DNA from: Nocardia transvalensis NBRC 15921 | GTDB lineage: Bacteria; Actinomycetota; Actinomycetes; Mycobacteriales; Mycobacteriaceae | DNA: 64,000 bases | Assembly (NCBI RefSeq): GCF_000308875.1 | Contig: NZ_BAGL01000038.1 | Location: forward strand, 43,348-107,347 | Reading direction: 5' to 3' | Part shown: piece after piece, positions 1-8,643 of the stretch | Layout of the letters: each line of letters begins with the position of its first letter | Numbering within the stretch: position 1 is the stretch's first letter | Program-made: the position numbers and the translations under genes | The notes under the pieces: generated by a model | Told to the model about the DNA's origin: nothing | Databases searched by the model: none | What the model saw: only the letters and a program-made list of their open reading frames with translations

Positions 1-1554
1 ATCGACCTCGGCTTGGCCCTCGAACACGGATTGCCCTGCACCCGACGAGCATTCGGCGATGGAAGTATCGACGTCACCAAGGCGCAGGTGATCTGCACCG
101 AACTCCGAAACGTGGAGCCCGCTCTGATCGCGAAGCTCGAGCAGCGAATCGCGGCCTACGCGCAGACAGCCGACCCCGCCCGATTGAAGCGCACGATCCG
201 CCGCTGGATCCTGGAGAAAGATCCCGCAGGCCGCGCCGAACGCCGCAAACAAGCCGAACAGGACCGCTACGTCCAAGTCTCCGCCTGCGACAACGGTACC
301 GCGATGGTCGAGGCCGTCCTTCCCGCGGCAGGCGGGCAGACTCTGTACGAACGACTACGCGAGATGGCCGACTCCCAATGCTGCGCCCAGGACCCCCGCA
401 CCCGAAGTCAGCGCCGCGCAGACGCCCTGGTCGCCCTCGCCGACGGCAGCGGCCGCCTCGTATGCCAGTGCGCCCGTCGAGGCTGCACCGGCACGGCCGC
501 CGCCGAACCACGCAAAGCCCTTGTCCAAGTAGGCGTCTCGGCCGAAACGTTGGCAGGTATCCAAGATAACCCCGCCCTCCTGGCAGGATTCGGCGCCATC
601 GATGCCGAACTGGCTCGCCAACTAGCCCGCCACGCCCGCTTTCAGGTCTTCCCCGCCACCGAGCCCACAACCCCACCCGCCCCTCCCCGCAACGCGCCCA
701 CGGCCGTAACCACCGACACCACCGGTGCTGCCGCTCAGCCCACGAACCTAACTGCCGCCACCCGTGCTGCCACCGAGTCCACGAAGGTAGTCGCCGAGAC
801 CGCCAGTGCCGCTGCCGAGTTCACGAACATGGCCGCCGACCCCACCCGTGCTGCCGCCGAGTCCACGACTGTGTCCGTAGCCGCCAACGGTTCCAACATC
901 GAAACCGGCTGCCTCACTGCGCATGCCGCCATCCTGGAGACGGAAATCGCCGGGCGGAACGGAGATGTCGACGGTCGGGGCGGGGAGTCGGGGGAGCTGG
1001 GGCGGGGGGAGCCGCGTGTGACCGAGTTGCGGTATCGGCCTGGTGCGCGGTTGGCCGCGCGGGTACGGGCGCTTGATGGCGTGTGTCGTGCGCCTGGGTG
1101 TCAGACTCCCGCTGCGGCCACCGATCTCGATCATCATGTTCCCTTCGACCATGCGGTCCCTGCGAGTGGTGGGCGTACCACGGAGGGCAATCTGAGCTGT
1201 CGGTGCCGCAGGCACCACCGCCTGAAGACGCTTGCCGACAATGGTGCTACGGCGTGGCGGATTCGCCGATACCCCGGCCGTCTCGAGGAATGGCTCACTC
1301 CGACAGGCGAATCCACCCTCACCGAACCCGAGGGTATGCACTATCTGTTTCCCCGTACCGCGGTGCCGCCGACCGTGCCGATCGATGTCCCCGTCCCGGA
1401 TCGCGACGCGGTCTCCCCGATAGATCGCGGAGTCATCGAATCCGATCTCACCGAATTACTCCGCGTGTTCATTCCTCCGTCACGTCGCCGACGACGAGAT
1501 GACCCGGTGGCCGCCGCTCCACGCCCGCCCCGGGACCTGCCGCCACCTTTCTGA
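1..1554 (+). CDS. DUF222 / HNH endonuclease domain protein (13E12-repeat type), 5' partial
   Basis: The reading frame is already open at base 1, so the true start lies upstream; a TTG at 13 is only the first possible in-window start. The N-terminal half looks like the DUF222 region of the actinobacterial 13E12-repeat proteins. The C-terminal part carries an HNH-type zinc/nuclease motif: CRAPGCQ, then DLDHHVPF, then the NLSCRCRRHHRLKT segment at about residues 360-410. Between them (about residues 225-310) is a low-complexity Ala/Thr-rich linker made of degenerate units of the TRAAAEST kind. The family is multi-copy in Nocardia and mycobacteria and is thought to be a mobile nuclease; no substrate is known. 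Base usage changes from C-rich to G-rich around position 955, after the linker. Confidence 0.85.
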   Translation: MDLGLALEHGLPCTRRAFGDGSIDVTKAQVICTELRNVEPALIAKLEQRIAAYAQTADPARLKRTIRRWILEKDPAGRAERRKQAEQDRYVQVSACDNGTAMVEAVLPAAGGQTLYERLREMADSQCCAQDPRTRSQRRADALVALADGSGRLVCQCARRGCTGTAAAEPRKALVQVGVSAETLAGIQDNPALLAGFGAIDAELARQLARHARFQVFPATEPTTPPAPPRNAPTAVTTDTTGAAAQPTNLTAATRAATESTKVVAETASAAAEFTNMAADPTRAAAESTTVSVAANGSNIETGCLTAHAAILETEIAGRNGDVDGRGGESGELGRGEPRVTELRYRPGARLAARVRALDGVCRAPGCQTPAAATDLDHHVPFDHAVPASGGRTTEGNLSCRCRRHHRLKTLADNGATAWRIRRYPGRLEEWLTPTGESTLTEPEGMHYLFPRTAVPPTVPIDVPVPDRDAVSPIDRGVIESDLTELLRVFIPPSRRRRRDDPVAAAPRPPRDLPPPF

Positions 1555-1560
1555 CTACGC

Positions 1561-1622
1561 CGCACGTATGTCGTGCGAACACACCGTCGTGCCGACGATC
1601 GGTACGTGGGTACCGGCACGAC
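1561..1622. terminator. two hairpins between convergent genes
   Basis: A 6-bp stem CGCACG/CGTGCG with a 5-nt loop (1561-1577) is followed by a 9-bp perfect stem GTCGTGCCG (1586-1594) / CGGCACGAC (1614-1622), whose loop contains an inner GGTAC/GTACC pairing. They lie between the ends of the HNH gene and the convergent EEP gene. A bidirectional terminator is the likeliest role; there is no U-tract. Confidence 0.55.
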
Positions 1623-1664
1623 GAGTCCGCGACATCTTGTTCTGACGGTGGCCCTTTCGCGTTG

Positions 1665-2564
1665 TCAGCCCCAGACCCCAGGCGAGCGGGCAGGAACGGT
1701 CAGTTCGGCGACTAGGCCGTAGTGGTCGCTCGCTTGGACCCCACCCCGAGGCTCGACACCGATCAGGCCGACTGACCGCACCTCGAGCGTGGGCCCGAAA
1801 CTGCCGCCTCGCACCATCACGTAGTCGATGCGCCGTCCGGCGGCGGAGAACATGTCGCCGCGGGCGACGAGCGGGTTTTCCGGGGTGAAGGTGTGCCCGG
1901 GATCGTTGGGGCGCAGCGCTTCCCATGCGTCGTGGTAGCTGACGCTCATGCCTGCGAGTGATTGGCGGCCGGTCCAGAACCGGATGCTCGACGAGTCCGG
2001 GGTGGCGTCGAAGTCGCCGAGCACGACAACGTGTCCGGCGCGGTCGCCGAGGACTTCTTCGATGAATCGGGCCGCCTCGACCGCCTGCAACTCACGTTCA
2101 TGTTCGTAGTCGAACTGGAAGACCGGTTTGTGGTGGGCGACGTGCAGTGTTCCCAGTGGTCGCGGAGCGCGGACCTCGGCGACGACCACGGCCGACCATG
2201 GGAATACCGCCGCGCGGTCGGTGACTCCCAGGATGCGTTCGTGGATCTGGCCGAACGGCCAGCGGCTGGCCAGCGCCAATCCGATGCCGTCGGGTGTCGT
2301 CCGGGAGTGCCAGGCGATGTGCCAGCCCGGGCCGAGTAGATCGGCGATGCCCTGCTCTCGATCCGCACCGGCGTCGATCTCTTGCAGAGCGATGATGTCG
2401 GGGTCGGTTGCCCGCAATAGTTCTATCACGGCGTTTTTTCGGCTATGCCAATCGGCGAGCAATGGTGACAGGGTGTTGAAGGTTGCCACACGTACCGAAC
2501 CCTCTGGTGTCTCGTGGTTGGTGTTCGGTTCGGGATTGGTCACGATGTGCATGGTCCCAGGCAC
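1665..2564 (-). CDS. endonuclease/exonuclease/phosphatase (EEP) family protein
   Basis: A 299-residue protein with the EEP fold order: VRVATFNTLS near the start, DIIALQEIDAG (catalytic Glu), VVVLGDFDATPDS (Asp/Asn pair), RRIDYVMVRGG, and ASDHYGLVAEL (catalytic Asp-His) near the end. The family holds Mg-dependent phosphodiesterases acting on DNA, sphingomyelin or phosphoinositides; the substrate cannot be read from sequence. No signal peptide is evident, so it is probably cytosolic. The start is uncertain: a second Met four residues further on (MHIVTNPEPN) is equally possible. It is divergent from the PLP enzyme at 2579, only 14 bases away. Confidence 0.85.
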   Translation of the reverse strand: MPGTMHIVTNPEPNTNHETPEGSVRVATFNTLSPLLADWHSRKNAVIELLRATDPDIIALQEIDAGADREQGIADLLGPGWHIAWHSRTTPDGIGLALASRWPFGQIHERILGVTDRAAVFPWSAVVVAEVRAPRPLGTLHVAHHKPVFQFDYEHERELQAVEAARFIEEVLGDRAGHVVVLGDFDATPDSSSIRFWTGRQSLAGMSVSYHDAWEALRPNDPGHTFTPENPLVARGDMFSAAGRRIDYVMVRGGSFGPTLEVRSVGLIGVEPRGGVQASDHYGLVAELTVPARSPGVWG

Positions 2565-2578
2565 CTACACTGCGGTGG

Positions 2579-3688
2579 GTGAGCGGCGAGGCGAAGGATT
2601 CCGAGAGGACGCCCGGACCGAGTGAGTGGGCACGGTCTGCGCTGGCGGTGCTGTCCGGCACTCGCGCCGACGACGAGCCGACGCCGTTGTATCGGTATCC
2701 GCTCCCCGGGGATTCGGCGGTGCGGCTGTTCGTCAAGGACGAGTCGCGGCGGCCGACGGGGAGTGTGAAGTATGGGCTCGCGCGGGGTCTGCTGGCTGAG
2801 GCGCTGCGGCGTGGGCGGATCGGGGAGAATACGAGGCTGGTCGAGGCGACCAGCGGGAATCTGGCTGTGGCCGAGGCTTATTTCGCGCGGATGCTCGGGT
2901 TGCCGTTCACCGCGGTTGTGCCGCGGCGTACCGCTGCGGGCAAGCTGGCGCGGCTCGAGGAGCAGGGCGGGCGCTGGCATCCGGTCGAACCGCCGCTGGC
3001 CGTCTACGAGAAGGCTGCCGAGTTGGCGGACGAGACCGGCGGTTACTACATCGACCATCTGAATACCCTCGGCGGCGCCGTGGATCATGACGAGTCGAAT
3101 CTCGCCGCCGAGATCCTGGATGATTGCCGGCGGATCGGAGACTCCGAACCCGCGTGGATCGTGACCGGCGTCGGCACCGGAGCCACCTCCCGCGCTATCG
3201 GCCGCCATCTGCGCGCGCACGGGCACGCGACACGGCTCGCCGTGGTGGACCCGGAGAATTCGGCGTACTTCCCGGGCTGGGCCGGTGACTGTGCGGACTA
3301 TGCCACCGGAATGCCCTCGATGATCGAGGGCATCGGCCGTCCCCGGATCGAACCCGCCTTCGACGCCGAGGTGATCGATCTGGTGATTCCCGTCAAGGAC
3401 GCGTCCAGCGTCGCCGCCATGCGGCATCTGCGCGACATCACCGGCCGGTCCGCCGGGCCTTCCACCGGCGCATGCCTTTTCGGCGCACTACATCTGGTCG
3501 CCCGCATGCGTGAGGAGGGGCGAACCGGGACCGTCGTTGTCGTGCAAGGCGATTCGGGCCAGCCCTACACCGACACCTACTACAACGACGAGTGGACCGA
3601 CGCCAAGAGCTGGGACTTGACGAAGCCTCTTGCGGCACTGAGGCACTTCAACGCCACAGGTTTCTGGGACCTCTCCCCGTCGGCCTGA
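2579..3688 (+). CDS. PLP-dependent cysteine synthase-family enzyme
   Basis: A fold-type II PLP enzyme of 369 residues. Visible motifs are the Schiff-base lysine region RPTGSVKYGLA, the substrate loop EATSGNLAVA, and the phosphate-cradle glycine loop GVGTGATSRAIG. The C-terminal tail (GDSGQPYTDTYYNDEW) resembles the group that includes the mycobacterial cysteine desulfhydrase Cds1 rather than CysK/CysM, but I could not align it. It would act on cysteine or O-acetylserine in the cytosol. I chose the GTG at 2579 because the longer frame back to 2483 would run into the divergent EEP gene and its first 32 residues look non-coding. No partner sulfur genes are adjacent. Confidence 0.8.
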   Translation: MSGEAKDSERTPGPSEWARSALAVLSGTRADDEPTPLYRYPLPGDSAVRLFVKDESRRPTGSVKYGLARGLLAEALRRGRIGENTRLVEATSGNLAVAEAYFARMLGLPFTAVVPRRTAAGKLARLEEQGGRWHPVEPPLAVYEKAAELADETGGYYIDHLNTLGGAVDHDESNLAAEILDDCRRIGDSEPAWIVTGVGTGATSRAIGRHLRAHGHATRLAVVDPENSAYFPGWAGDCADYATGMPSMIEGIGRPRIEPAFDAEVIDLVIPVKDASSVAAMRHLRDITGRSAGPSTGACLFGALHLVARMREEGRTGTVVVVQGDSGQPYTDTYYNDEWTDAKSWDLTKPLAALRHFNATGFWDLSPSA

Positions 3689-3709
3689 ATTCGCAGACGT
3701 TACCGACCG

Positions 3710-3925
3710 CTATGCGGAGGGATGCTGGAACCCACCGTCCTGCACGGCTGCGGTGAAGGCATCCCATTCGCCCGGGGCGAAGATCAGAGCAGGCCCGCTG
3801 GGGTTCTTCGAGTCACGCACGCCGACTTCACCTTCGGCGAGCCAAGCGACTTCGACGCACTTCGCGCCGCCCTCGCTGCGACTGCTCTTGAACCACTTCG
3901 CCTTCGATAGGTCACCGTCTGCCAC
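3710..3925 (-). CDS. DUF397 domain protein (Scr1 partner)
   Basis: A 71-residue protein with the DUF397 signature: KSSRSEGGAKCVEVAW near the N terminus, GVRDSKNPSGPALIF in the middle and FAPGEWDAFTAAVQDG at the end. These small proteins are encoded next to Scr1-type HTH regulators in actinomycetes and are proposed to form antitoxin-like pairs or developmental switches with them. Its start overlaps the end of the HTH gene by 14 bases, so the two are translationally coupled. Confidence 0.9.
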   Translation of the reverse strand: MADGDLSKAKWFKSSRSEGGAKCVEVAWLAEGEVGVRDSKNPSGPALIFAPGEWDAFTAAVQDGGFQHPSA

Positions 3926-4832
3926 GTTCGTACTCCTTAGCTACCTGCCGCAGCAAGTTCCTGCTTTCGGCCTCGACGAGACACGTGCCCCGAATGGCCG
4001 TGGCAAGTTCACTGTAGTAGCGAACGTCTTCCGGTTTCTCGAGGTATACGTCCTGAGCCGCTCCACCTTCGATGAATACCACTGGGGGCTCGACAGTTTC
4101 GCCTCTCCTGGATTTTCCGAAGTCCATGATGATGAATGAACCATGGGTAATTCCCCAGGTCAGGCCAGCGCTGAACGGTTGGATTCGGATCGCGATGTTC
4201 GGTCGCTTCGACATCTCGGCCAGGTGTCGCATCTCGGCGGCCATGATGGTCGGTTCGCCGATCGTGCGATAGAGGACCGCTGCGTGAAGAATGACGTCCA
4301 ACCGGATGGGGTTCGTCTTGCGGGTGACACGTGCTTGCCGGTTCAGACGGTGCTCGACGCGTCGGTCGATATCCTCGTCGGTGAACTCGGGGAATGCGCC
4401 GATGATCGCTCGTGCGTAATCGGCCGTTTGCAGTAGCCCCGGAATATGTTGATTGTGGCAGGTGGTCAGCTGGCAGGCCGCCGCTTCCAGCCCGACGTAC
4501 ATATTGAAGGCGCTGCCGTACAGGCCACCGTAGACGTGATGCCAGCTCTTCTTGCGTGCCTGTACCGCGAGATCTATTGCGCCCTCGGTATCTTCGGGGC
4601 TCACGCCGTAGAGCTTGCACAGTGCTTCTACGTCCTGCTTGCGCACCTTGATGATCTTGCCAGCTTCGATTCGCTGGATGACCGGCCGAGAGATATCCAC
4701 CAGTTCGGCGACCTGCGCGAGGGTGAACCCGGCCGCCTCGCGCGCCTCCCGTAGGAAGCGGCCGAGCTGCCGCCGCGGCAGCGTCGAGGATGGGCCCTCG
4801 TCCTGAACTTCGTGATTGTCGGCACTGGTCAC
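3912..4832 (-). CDS. Scr1-family helix-turn-helix regulator (DUF5753)
   Basis: A 306-residue protein. The N-terminal XRE-type HTH (LGRFLREAREAAGFTLAQVAELVDISRPVIQRIEAGK, about residues 22-60) is followed by a DUF5753 domain whose typical pieces are visible: LQTADYARAII, RQARVTRKTNPIRLDVILHAAVL and IRIQPFSAGLTWG. This is the architecture of actinobacterial Scr1/BldB-neighbour regulators, paired with DUF397 proteins. I chose the GTG at 4832 because GGAAGG lies at RBS distance and the HTH begins soon after; the frame extends further upstream without family similarity. It forms an operon with the overlapping DUF397 gene. Confidence 0.88.
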   Translation of the reverse strand: MTSADNHEVQDEGPSSTLPRRQLGRFLREAREAAGFTLAQVAELVDISRPVIQRIEAGKIIKVRKQDVEALCKLYGVSPEDTEGAIDLAVQARKKSWHHVYGGLYGSAFNMYVGLEAAACQLTTCHNQHIPGLLQTADYARAIIGAFPEFTDEDIDRRVEHRLNRQARVTRKTNPIRLDVILHAAVLYRTIGEPTIMAAEMRHLAEMSKRPNIAIRIQPFSAGLTWGITHGSFIIMDFGKSRRGETVEPPVVFIEGGAAQDVYLEKPEDVRYYSELATAIRGTCLVEAESRNLLRQVAKEYERGRR

Positions 4833-5051
4833 GGCCGGTATCCCTTCCGGAGAAACGAGACGGATTCGAACGGAAGCAGAGACAGTTCTATCCCAGATAC
4901 GAGATGTGTGCAGGGCGTTTCGATCAGTTCGAACAGAGATCTCTATTTTATCGGTTTCGCGGGTTGTCTGATGGTGTGCTGTCCCCGACGTTCGAGGTGA
5001 AGCGTTGGCTCGGGAGAGGTAGGCGGCGTGCACCGGACGGAGGTGGGCGGG

Positions 5052-5276
5052 ATGGAGGCGGTATGGCGATTCGACGAGAGCGGGGTAGGGATTATGTACG
5101 TACGCAACATGATTGACGGGACCGTGGTGGTGGTCGGGACCGATCTGGCGTTGGCGCGGGAGCGGCTGCCGGAGTTCAGCGGGCTGTGGGACGCGGTGCG
5201 GCGGGCGTTCTGGCGGGAGTACTTTCCGTCGCGGCGGTCGTCGGCGGCCGAGTACACGACCCGGTGGCTCGGGTGA
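5052..5276 (+). CDS. small hypothetical protein
   Basis: A 74-residue protein of unknown function with no recognised domain. It begins MEAVWRFDESGVGIMYVRN and has a Val-rich stretch (GTVVVVGTD). I chose the ATG at 5052 over a GTG at 5028 because GGAGG precedes it at about 8 bases. Its stop overlaps the next small gene in a GTGA junction, so the pair are co-translated. It is transcribed away from the Scr1/DUF397 pair; such small ORF pairs recur in actinomycetes but no role is known to me. Confidence 0.6.
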   Translation: MEAVWRFDESGVGIMYVRNMIDGTVVVVGTDLALARERLPEFSGLWDAVRRAFWREYFPSRRSSAAEYTTRWLG

Positions 5277-5479
5277 TCGTGCGCCGGTTGCGGGTGGTGA
5301 ACGGCGATGAAGTGTGGGCGCGGATCGGAGCGCTGACCGCGCGTGCCGCTCGCGGCGGGTATCGGCTGATCCGGGATTCCGCGCAGCCCTACCGGTGGGT
5401 GCTGCTGGATGCCGAGGACGGGGAATGTCTGTACTCCGCCCTGACCCTCGAGGACATCGAGCGGTGGTTGGACGAGTGA
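5273..5479 (+). CDS. small hypothetical protein, coupled to the preceding gene
   Basis: A 68-residue protein beginning VIVRRLRVVNGDEVWARIG and ending in the acidic segment TLEDIERWLDE. No domain is recognised. The GTG start overlaps the stop of the preceding gene (GTGA), which argues for translational coupling; the longer in-frame extension back to 5186 would lie over that gene. A strong hairpin follows eight bases after the stop. Confidence 0.6.
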   Translation: MIVRRLRVVNGDEVWARIGALTARAARGGYRLIRDSAQPYRWVLLDAEDGECLYSALTLEDIERWLDE

Positions 5480-5486
5480 TGAGAGG

Positions 5487-5523
5487 GTGATGCCCGGCCG
5501 CCCCTCACGCGACCGGGCATCAC
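5487..5523 (+). terminator. intrinsic terminator-like hairpin
   Basis: A perfect 11-bp stem, GTGATGCCCGG (5487-5497) with CCGGGCATCAC (5513-5523), and a 15-nt loop. It sits directly after the two small ORFs. There is no U-run, as usual in high-GC actinobacteria. Confidence 0.7.
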
Positions 5524-5541
5524 TGTGGGAATCTCACCGAG

Positions 5542-5566
5542 GTCCCGGCCAAAAGCGTGCCGGGAC
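5542..5566 (-). terminator. hairpin downstream of the ABC uptake operon
   Basis: An 8-bp perfect stem GTCCCGGC (5542-5549) / GCCGGGAC (5559-5566) with a 9-nt loop, lying 42 bases beyond the stop of the substrate-binding protein gene. It likely ends the ABC operon on the minus strand and, with the neighbouring hairpin at 5487-5523, separates the two convergent units. Confidence 0.6.
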
Positions 5567-5607
5567 AATGGGAGGGCGCGTGCCGGGAAATGGGGAGGGC
5601 GTTGGCG

Positions 5608-6657
5608 CTACTGCCGGTTGCCCAATGCCTTCTCCACGAACTCGTTGGTGTAGGTGTCCTGGAGTTCGATGGTGTCGCGTTTGGGGGCGACGTTGCGGGA
5701 GTAGCGGCCGAGGATGTTCAGGACGTTCTGTGCGCCTTCGGGTTTCATGAGGCCGTTGCCGTTGAACATGCCGATCGAGTCGCGGATGGACTGGATGTAG
5801 AGGTCCTTGCCGCCGGCGGCGTACTGGGAGGGCATCTTCGCGGCGATCTCCTCCGGGGTGTGGGTCTCGATCCACTGGAGTGTCTGGACGAACGCGGTCG
5901 CGAGCTTCTGGACGATCTCCGGATGGGATTGGACCGTGTCGCATTTCATGTAGAGCGACGACGCCGGGTAGAGGCCGCCCAGCGCGGCGCGGGTGCCCTG
6001 TTCGGTGCGCATATCGATCATCACCTGGGCGTCGCCGGAGTTCACCATCTGCGCCACCGTCGGGTCGGTGGTCATGCCGGCGTCGATGCCGCCGTGGTTC
6101 ATGCCCGCGATGAACGTCTGTCCCGCACCGACTTTCACGCGCGAGTAGTCGGCGGTGGACATCCCGGCCTGTCCGGCCAGCGCCTGGGTGAGGAAGTCGG
6201 TGGAGGAGCCCAGGGAGGTGACGCCCAGCTTCTTGCCGCGAAAGTCGCTCGGTGACTTGATGGACGCGGCCTGGTCCTTCGATACCAGTTCGACCTCACC
6301 GGGGACGTCGGAGAACTGGACGACGGTGCGCAGGCACTGCTCCTTGGCCTGCAGGTCGACAGTGTGGTCGTAGAAACCGACCACGGCCTGCACGTCACCG
6401 GTGAGCAGCGCGGTCTCCGCGCTCGCGCCGGACTGCTCGCCCATCAGCTTTACGTCGATGTCGTTGCGGGCGAAGTTGCCCAGGCGTTCGGTGAGCATGG
6501 CGGGCAGGTAGATCACCTTCTCCAGGCCGCCGACCATGATGGTGATCTGCGGGCGGCCGTCGGCCATGGGGATCTTGCGGGAATCCCGGCACCCGGTGGT
6601 CACCAGCAGCGTGCTGACGGCGAGCAGGACCACGGCGATGTGCTTGCGATACTTCAT
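5608..6657 (-). CDS. ABC transporter substrate-binding lipoprotein (nitrate/sulfonate/taurine type)
   Basis: A 349-residue periplasmic-type binding protein. It starts with a lipoprotein signal (charged MKYRK, hydrophobic stretch, lipobox VTTGC with Cys at residue 23). The mature part reads like the SsuA/TauA/ThiY fold: QITIMVGGLEKVIYLPAMLTERLG, then DVQAVVGFYDHT, then FRGKKLGVTSLGSSTDFL. It would sit on the outer face of the membrane and deliver a small organic ion to the permease encoded just upstream. The substrate is not decided by sequence: aliphatic sulfonates, taurine, nitrate and thiamine precursors are all used by this family. It is the last gene of the three-gene operon, three bases after the permease. 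Confidence 0.85.
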   Translation of the reverse strand: MKYRKHIAVVLLAVSTLLVTTGCRDSRKIPMADGRPQITIMVGGLEKVIYLPAMLTERLGNFARNDIDVKLMGEQSGASAETALLTGDVQAVVGFYDHTVDLQAKEQCLRTVVQFSDVPGEVELVSKDQAASIKSPSDFRGKKLGVTSLGSSTDFLTQALAGQAGMSTADYSRVKVGAGQTFIAGMNHGGIDAGMTTDPTVAQMVNSGDAQVMIDMRTEQGTRAALGGLYPASSLYMKCDTVQSHPEIVQKLATAFVQTLQWIETHTPEEIAAKMPSQYAAGGKDLYIQSIRDSIGMFNGNGLMKPEGAQNVLNILGRYSRNVAPKRDTIELQDTYTNEFVEKALGNRQ

Positions 6658-6660
6658 CTC

Positions 6661-7542
6661 TCACACCTCGCGTGCCGACGTGACCAGCGGCGGACGCCAT
6701 TTCAGCAGCCGCCCCTCGGCGAATCCGATGCCCCACTCGGCCAGCAGCGCTACCACGGTGATGATGATCATGCCCGCGTAGATGCCGGCGGCGTCGAAGG
6801 TGCCCTGCGCGTTGGAGATCAGCAGGCCCAGGCCCTTGCTCGCGCCGGCGTACTCGCCGACCACCGCACCGATGAGGGCGAAGCCGAAGGCGGTGTGCAG
6901 GCTGGACAGGATCCAGGTGGTCGCGCTGGGCAGCACGATCTGCGACAGCACCTGCCAGCGGCTCGCGCCCAGGATGCGGGCGTTGTTGATGACATTGCCG
7001 TCCACCTCGCGGGCGCCGGTGAAGGCGTTGAAGAACACCGCGAAGAAGGTCAGCACCACCACCGTGGCGACCTTGGACTCCAGCCCGAGACCGAACCAGA
7101 TGATGAACAGCGACGCCAGCACGATGCGCGGAACGGCGTTGAGCGCCTTGATGAACGGCGCCAGCACCTCGGCCCAGTACCGGCTGCGGCCCAGCAGCAC
7201 GCCCAGCACCACCCCGGCGACCGCGCCGATGACGAAGCCCAGCACCGCCTCTTCGACGGTGGTGAACAGCTGGAGCCAGATGGAGCCGAATTGCGTTCCC
7301 TCGGTGAACCATTCGACGATGCGCTGCCAGATGAGCGACGGCTTCGAATAGAAGAACGGGTCGATCCACAGGCTCGCGGTCAGCTCCCACGCGCCCAGCC
7401 ACAGCACCACCAGCACGGCCCGCAGGCCCCAGGTGCGGATGAGCGCGCGGCGGGCCGCGCCGCGGGCGCGGGCGAGGATCTGCTCCTCGGATTCGGCCTC
7501 GACCTGCGGGGCGTCGACGGTGGTCAGGGTGTCAGGCGACAC
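6661..7542 (-). CDS. ABC transporter permease (SsuC/TauC type)
   Basis: A 293-residue membrane protein with about six hydrophobic segments, starting near residue 40 (AVLVVLWLGAWELTASLW). The permease EAA loop that docks to the ATPase is visible as ARILGASRWQVLSQIVLPSATTWIL at about residues 185-210. It belongs to the BPD-type permeases of sulfonate, taurine and nitrate uptake systems. Its start overlaps the end of the ATPase gene by 11 bases, and the lipoprotein gene follows three bases after its stop, so all three are one operon. Confidence 0.87.
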   Translation of the reverse strand: MSPDTLTTVDAPQVEAESEEQILARARGAARRALIRTWGLRAVLVVLWLGAWELTASLWIDPFFYSKPSLIWQRIVEWFTEGTQFGSIWLQLFTTVEEAVLGFVIGAVAGVVLGVLLGRSRYWAEVLAPFIKALNAVPRIVLASLFIIWFGLGLESKVATVVVLTFFAVFFNAFTGAREVDGNVINNARILGASRWQVLSQIVLPSATTWILSSLHTAFGFALIGAVVGEYAGASKGLGLLISNAQGTFDAAGIYAGMIIITVVALLAEWGIGFAEGRLLKWRPPLVTSAREV

Positions 7543-8431
7543 GGGTCGCTCCCTTCGCGCGGGCGGCGTCGACCTGGTCGCGCAGGGTGCCCCAGATCTC
7601 GGTGTACAGCTGCCGGAACTCGTCGGTGAGGCGGACCTCCTCGACGTCGCGGGGACGGTCGAGGGTGACGCGGAAGTCGCCGCAGACGGTGGCGGGGCTC
7701 GCGGTCATCACCACCACGCGGTCGGCGAGCGCGATCGCCTCCTCGAGGTCGTGGGTGACGAAGATGACGGCCGCGCTGCGTTCTCTGCCGCGCTCCCGGG
7801 TCGCTCCGTGGTTACGCAGGCTGCCGCCTCCGCGCCCGTCGTCCGCGCGGGTGCCGGACCACACCCGCAGCAGCTCGTCCTGCATCAGCTGGCGGGTCTG
7901 CACGTCCAGCGCGCTGAAAGGCTCGTCCATCAGCAGGATCTCGGGCTCGTTCACGAGGGTCTGGGCGAGTGCGACGCGCTTGCGCATACCGCCCGACAGC
8001 TGATGCGGGTAGTACTTTTCGAAGCCCGCCAGGCCGACCGTGCGCACCCACTCCGCGGCCCGTTGCCGCGCATCGGCTTTCGACGCGCCCTGGAAGCGGG
8101 GGCCGAGCGCGACGTTGTCGAGGACCGTCCGCCAGGGCAGCACGGCGTCCTGCTGGAACATGTAGCCGATGCCGTCCGGGATGCCCTGAACGTCCTTGCC
8201 GCGCACCAGCGTCCGGCCGGCGGAGGTCTTCTCCAGTCCGGACACCAGGGACAGCGTGGTCGACTTGCCGCAGCCGGTGGGGCCGACGACCGCGACGAAT
8301 TCGCCCGGGGCAACGGTGAAGTCGAGGTTCTTCACCGCGGTGTGGATGCCACCGCCGGATCCCGGGAAGCGCTTCGTCGCGCTCCGGAACTCGATACACG
8401 GCTCGCCGTGGCGCTCCATGAGGTTGGTCAT
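7532..8431 (-). CDS. ABC transporter ATP-binding protein (SsuB/TauB type) with an in-frame insertion
   Basis: A 299-residue ATPase. Walker A is GPTGCGKST, the signature is LSGGMRKRVALAQ, Walker B is EILLMDEPFSALD and the switch His is in FVTHDLEEAI. Start chosen at the ATG preceded by AGGAG eight bases upstream; the frame further upstream is not coding-like. Between the helix MQDELLRVWS and the strand AVIFVTHD there are about 27 extra residues (roughly 192-218, rich in Arg and Gly, containing GGGSLRNHGATRERGRER) where SsuB and TauB have a short turn. This part would lie on the nucleotide-binding domain surface. It energises the permease encoded downstream. Confidence 0.9.
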   Translation of the reverse strand: MTNLMERHGEPCIEFRSATKRFPGSGGGIHTAVKNLDFTVAPGEFVAVVGPTGCGKSTTLSLVSGLEKTSAGRTLVRGKDVQGIPDGIGYMFQQDAVLPWRTVLDNVALGPRFQGASKADARQRAAEWVRTVGLAGFEKYYPHQLSGGMRKRVALAQTLVNEPEILLMDEPFSALDVQTRQLMQDELLRVWSGTRADDGRGGGSLRNHGATRERGRERSAAVIFVTHDLEEAIALADRVVVMTASPATVCGDFRVTLDRPRDVEEVRLTDEFRQLYTEIWGTLRDQVDAARAKGATRVA

Positions 8432-8643
8432 GACATACTCCTGAACTTCCGACGCCGCACTGTGTGACGTGCGACCGCCGCTCGACCATAAGTGCCCCGG
8501 GTCACACCACCCCCGCTTGTGCGCACAACCCACGCAACCTGCAATACGGGCGTTGTGCTCATTCTGCTTACGATCGATCCGGCGCATGCGCCCCGCAAGG
8601 CTCGCGTCAGGGGGGTGCAAGGCGGCCCGAAAACCATGGGGTC

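Noticed and set aside
755..900. Degenerate repeats in the HNH gene as a phase-variable tract
   Set aside because: They are in-frame Ala/Thr linker codons with many differences between units, so slippage is unlikely.
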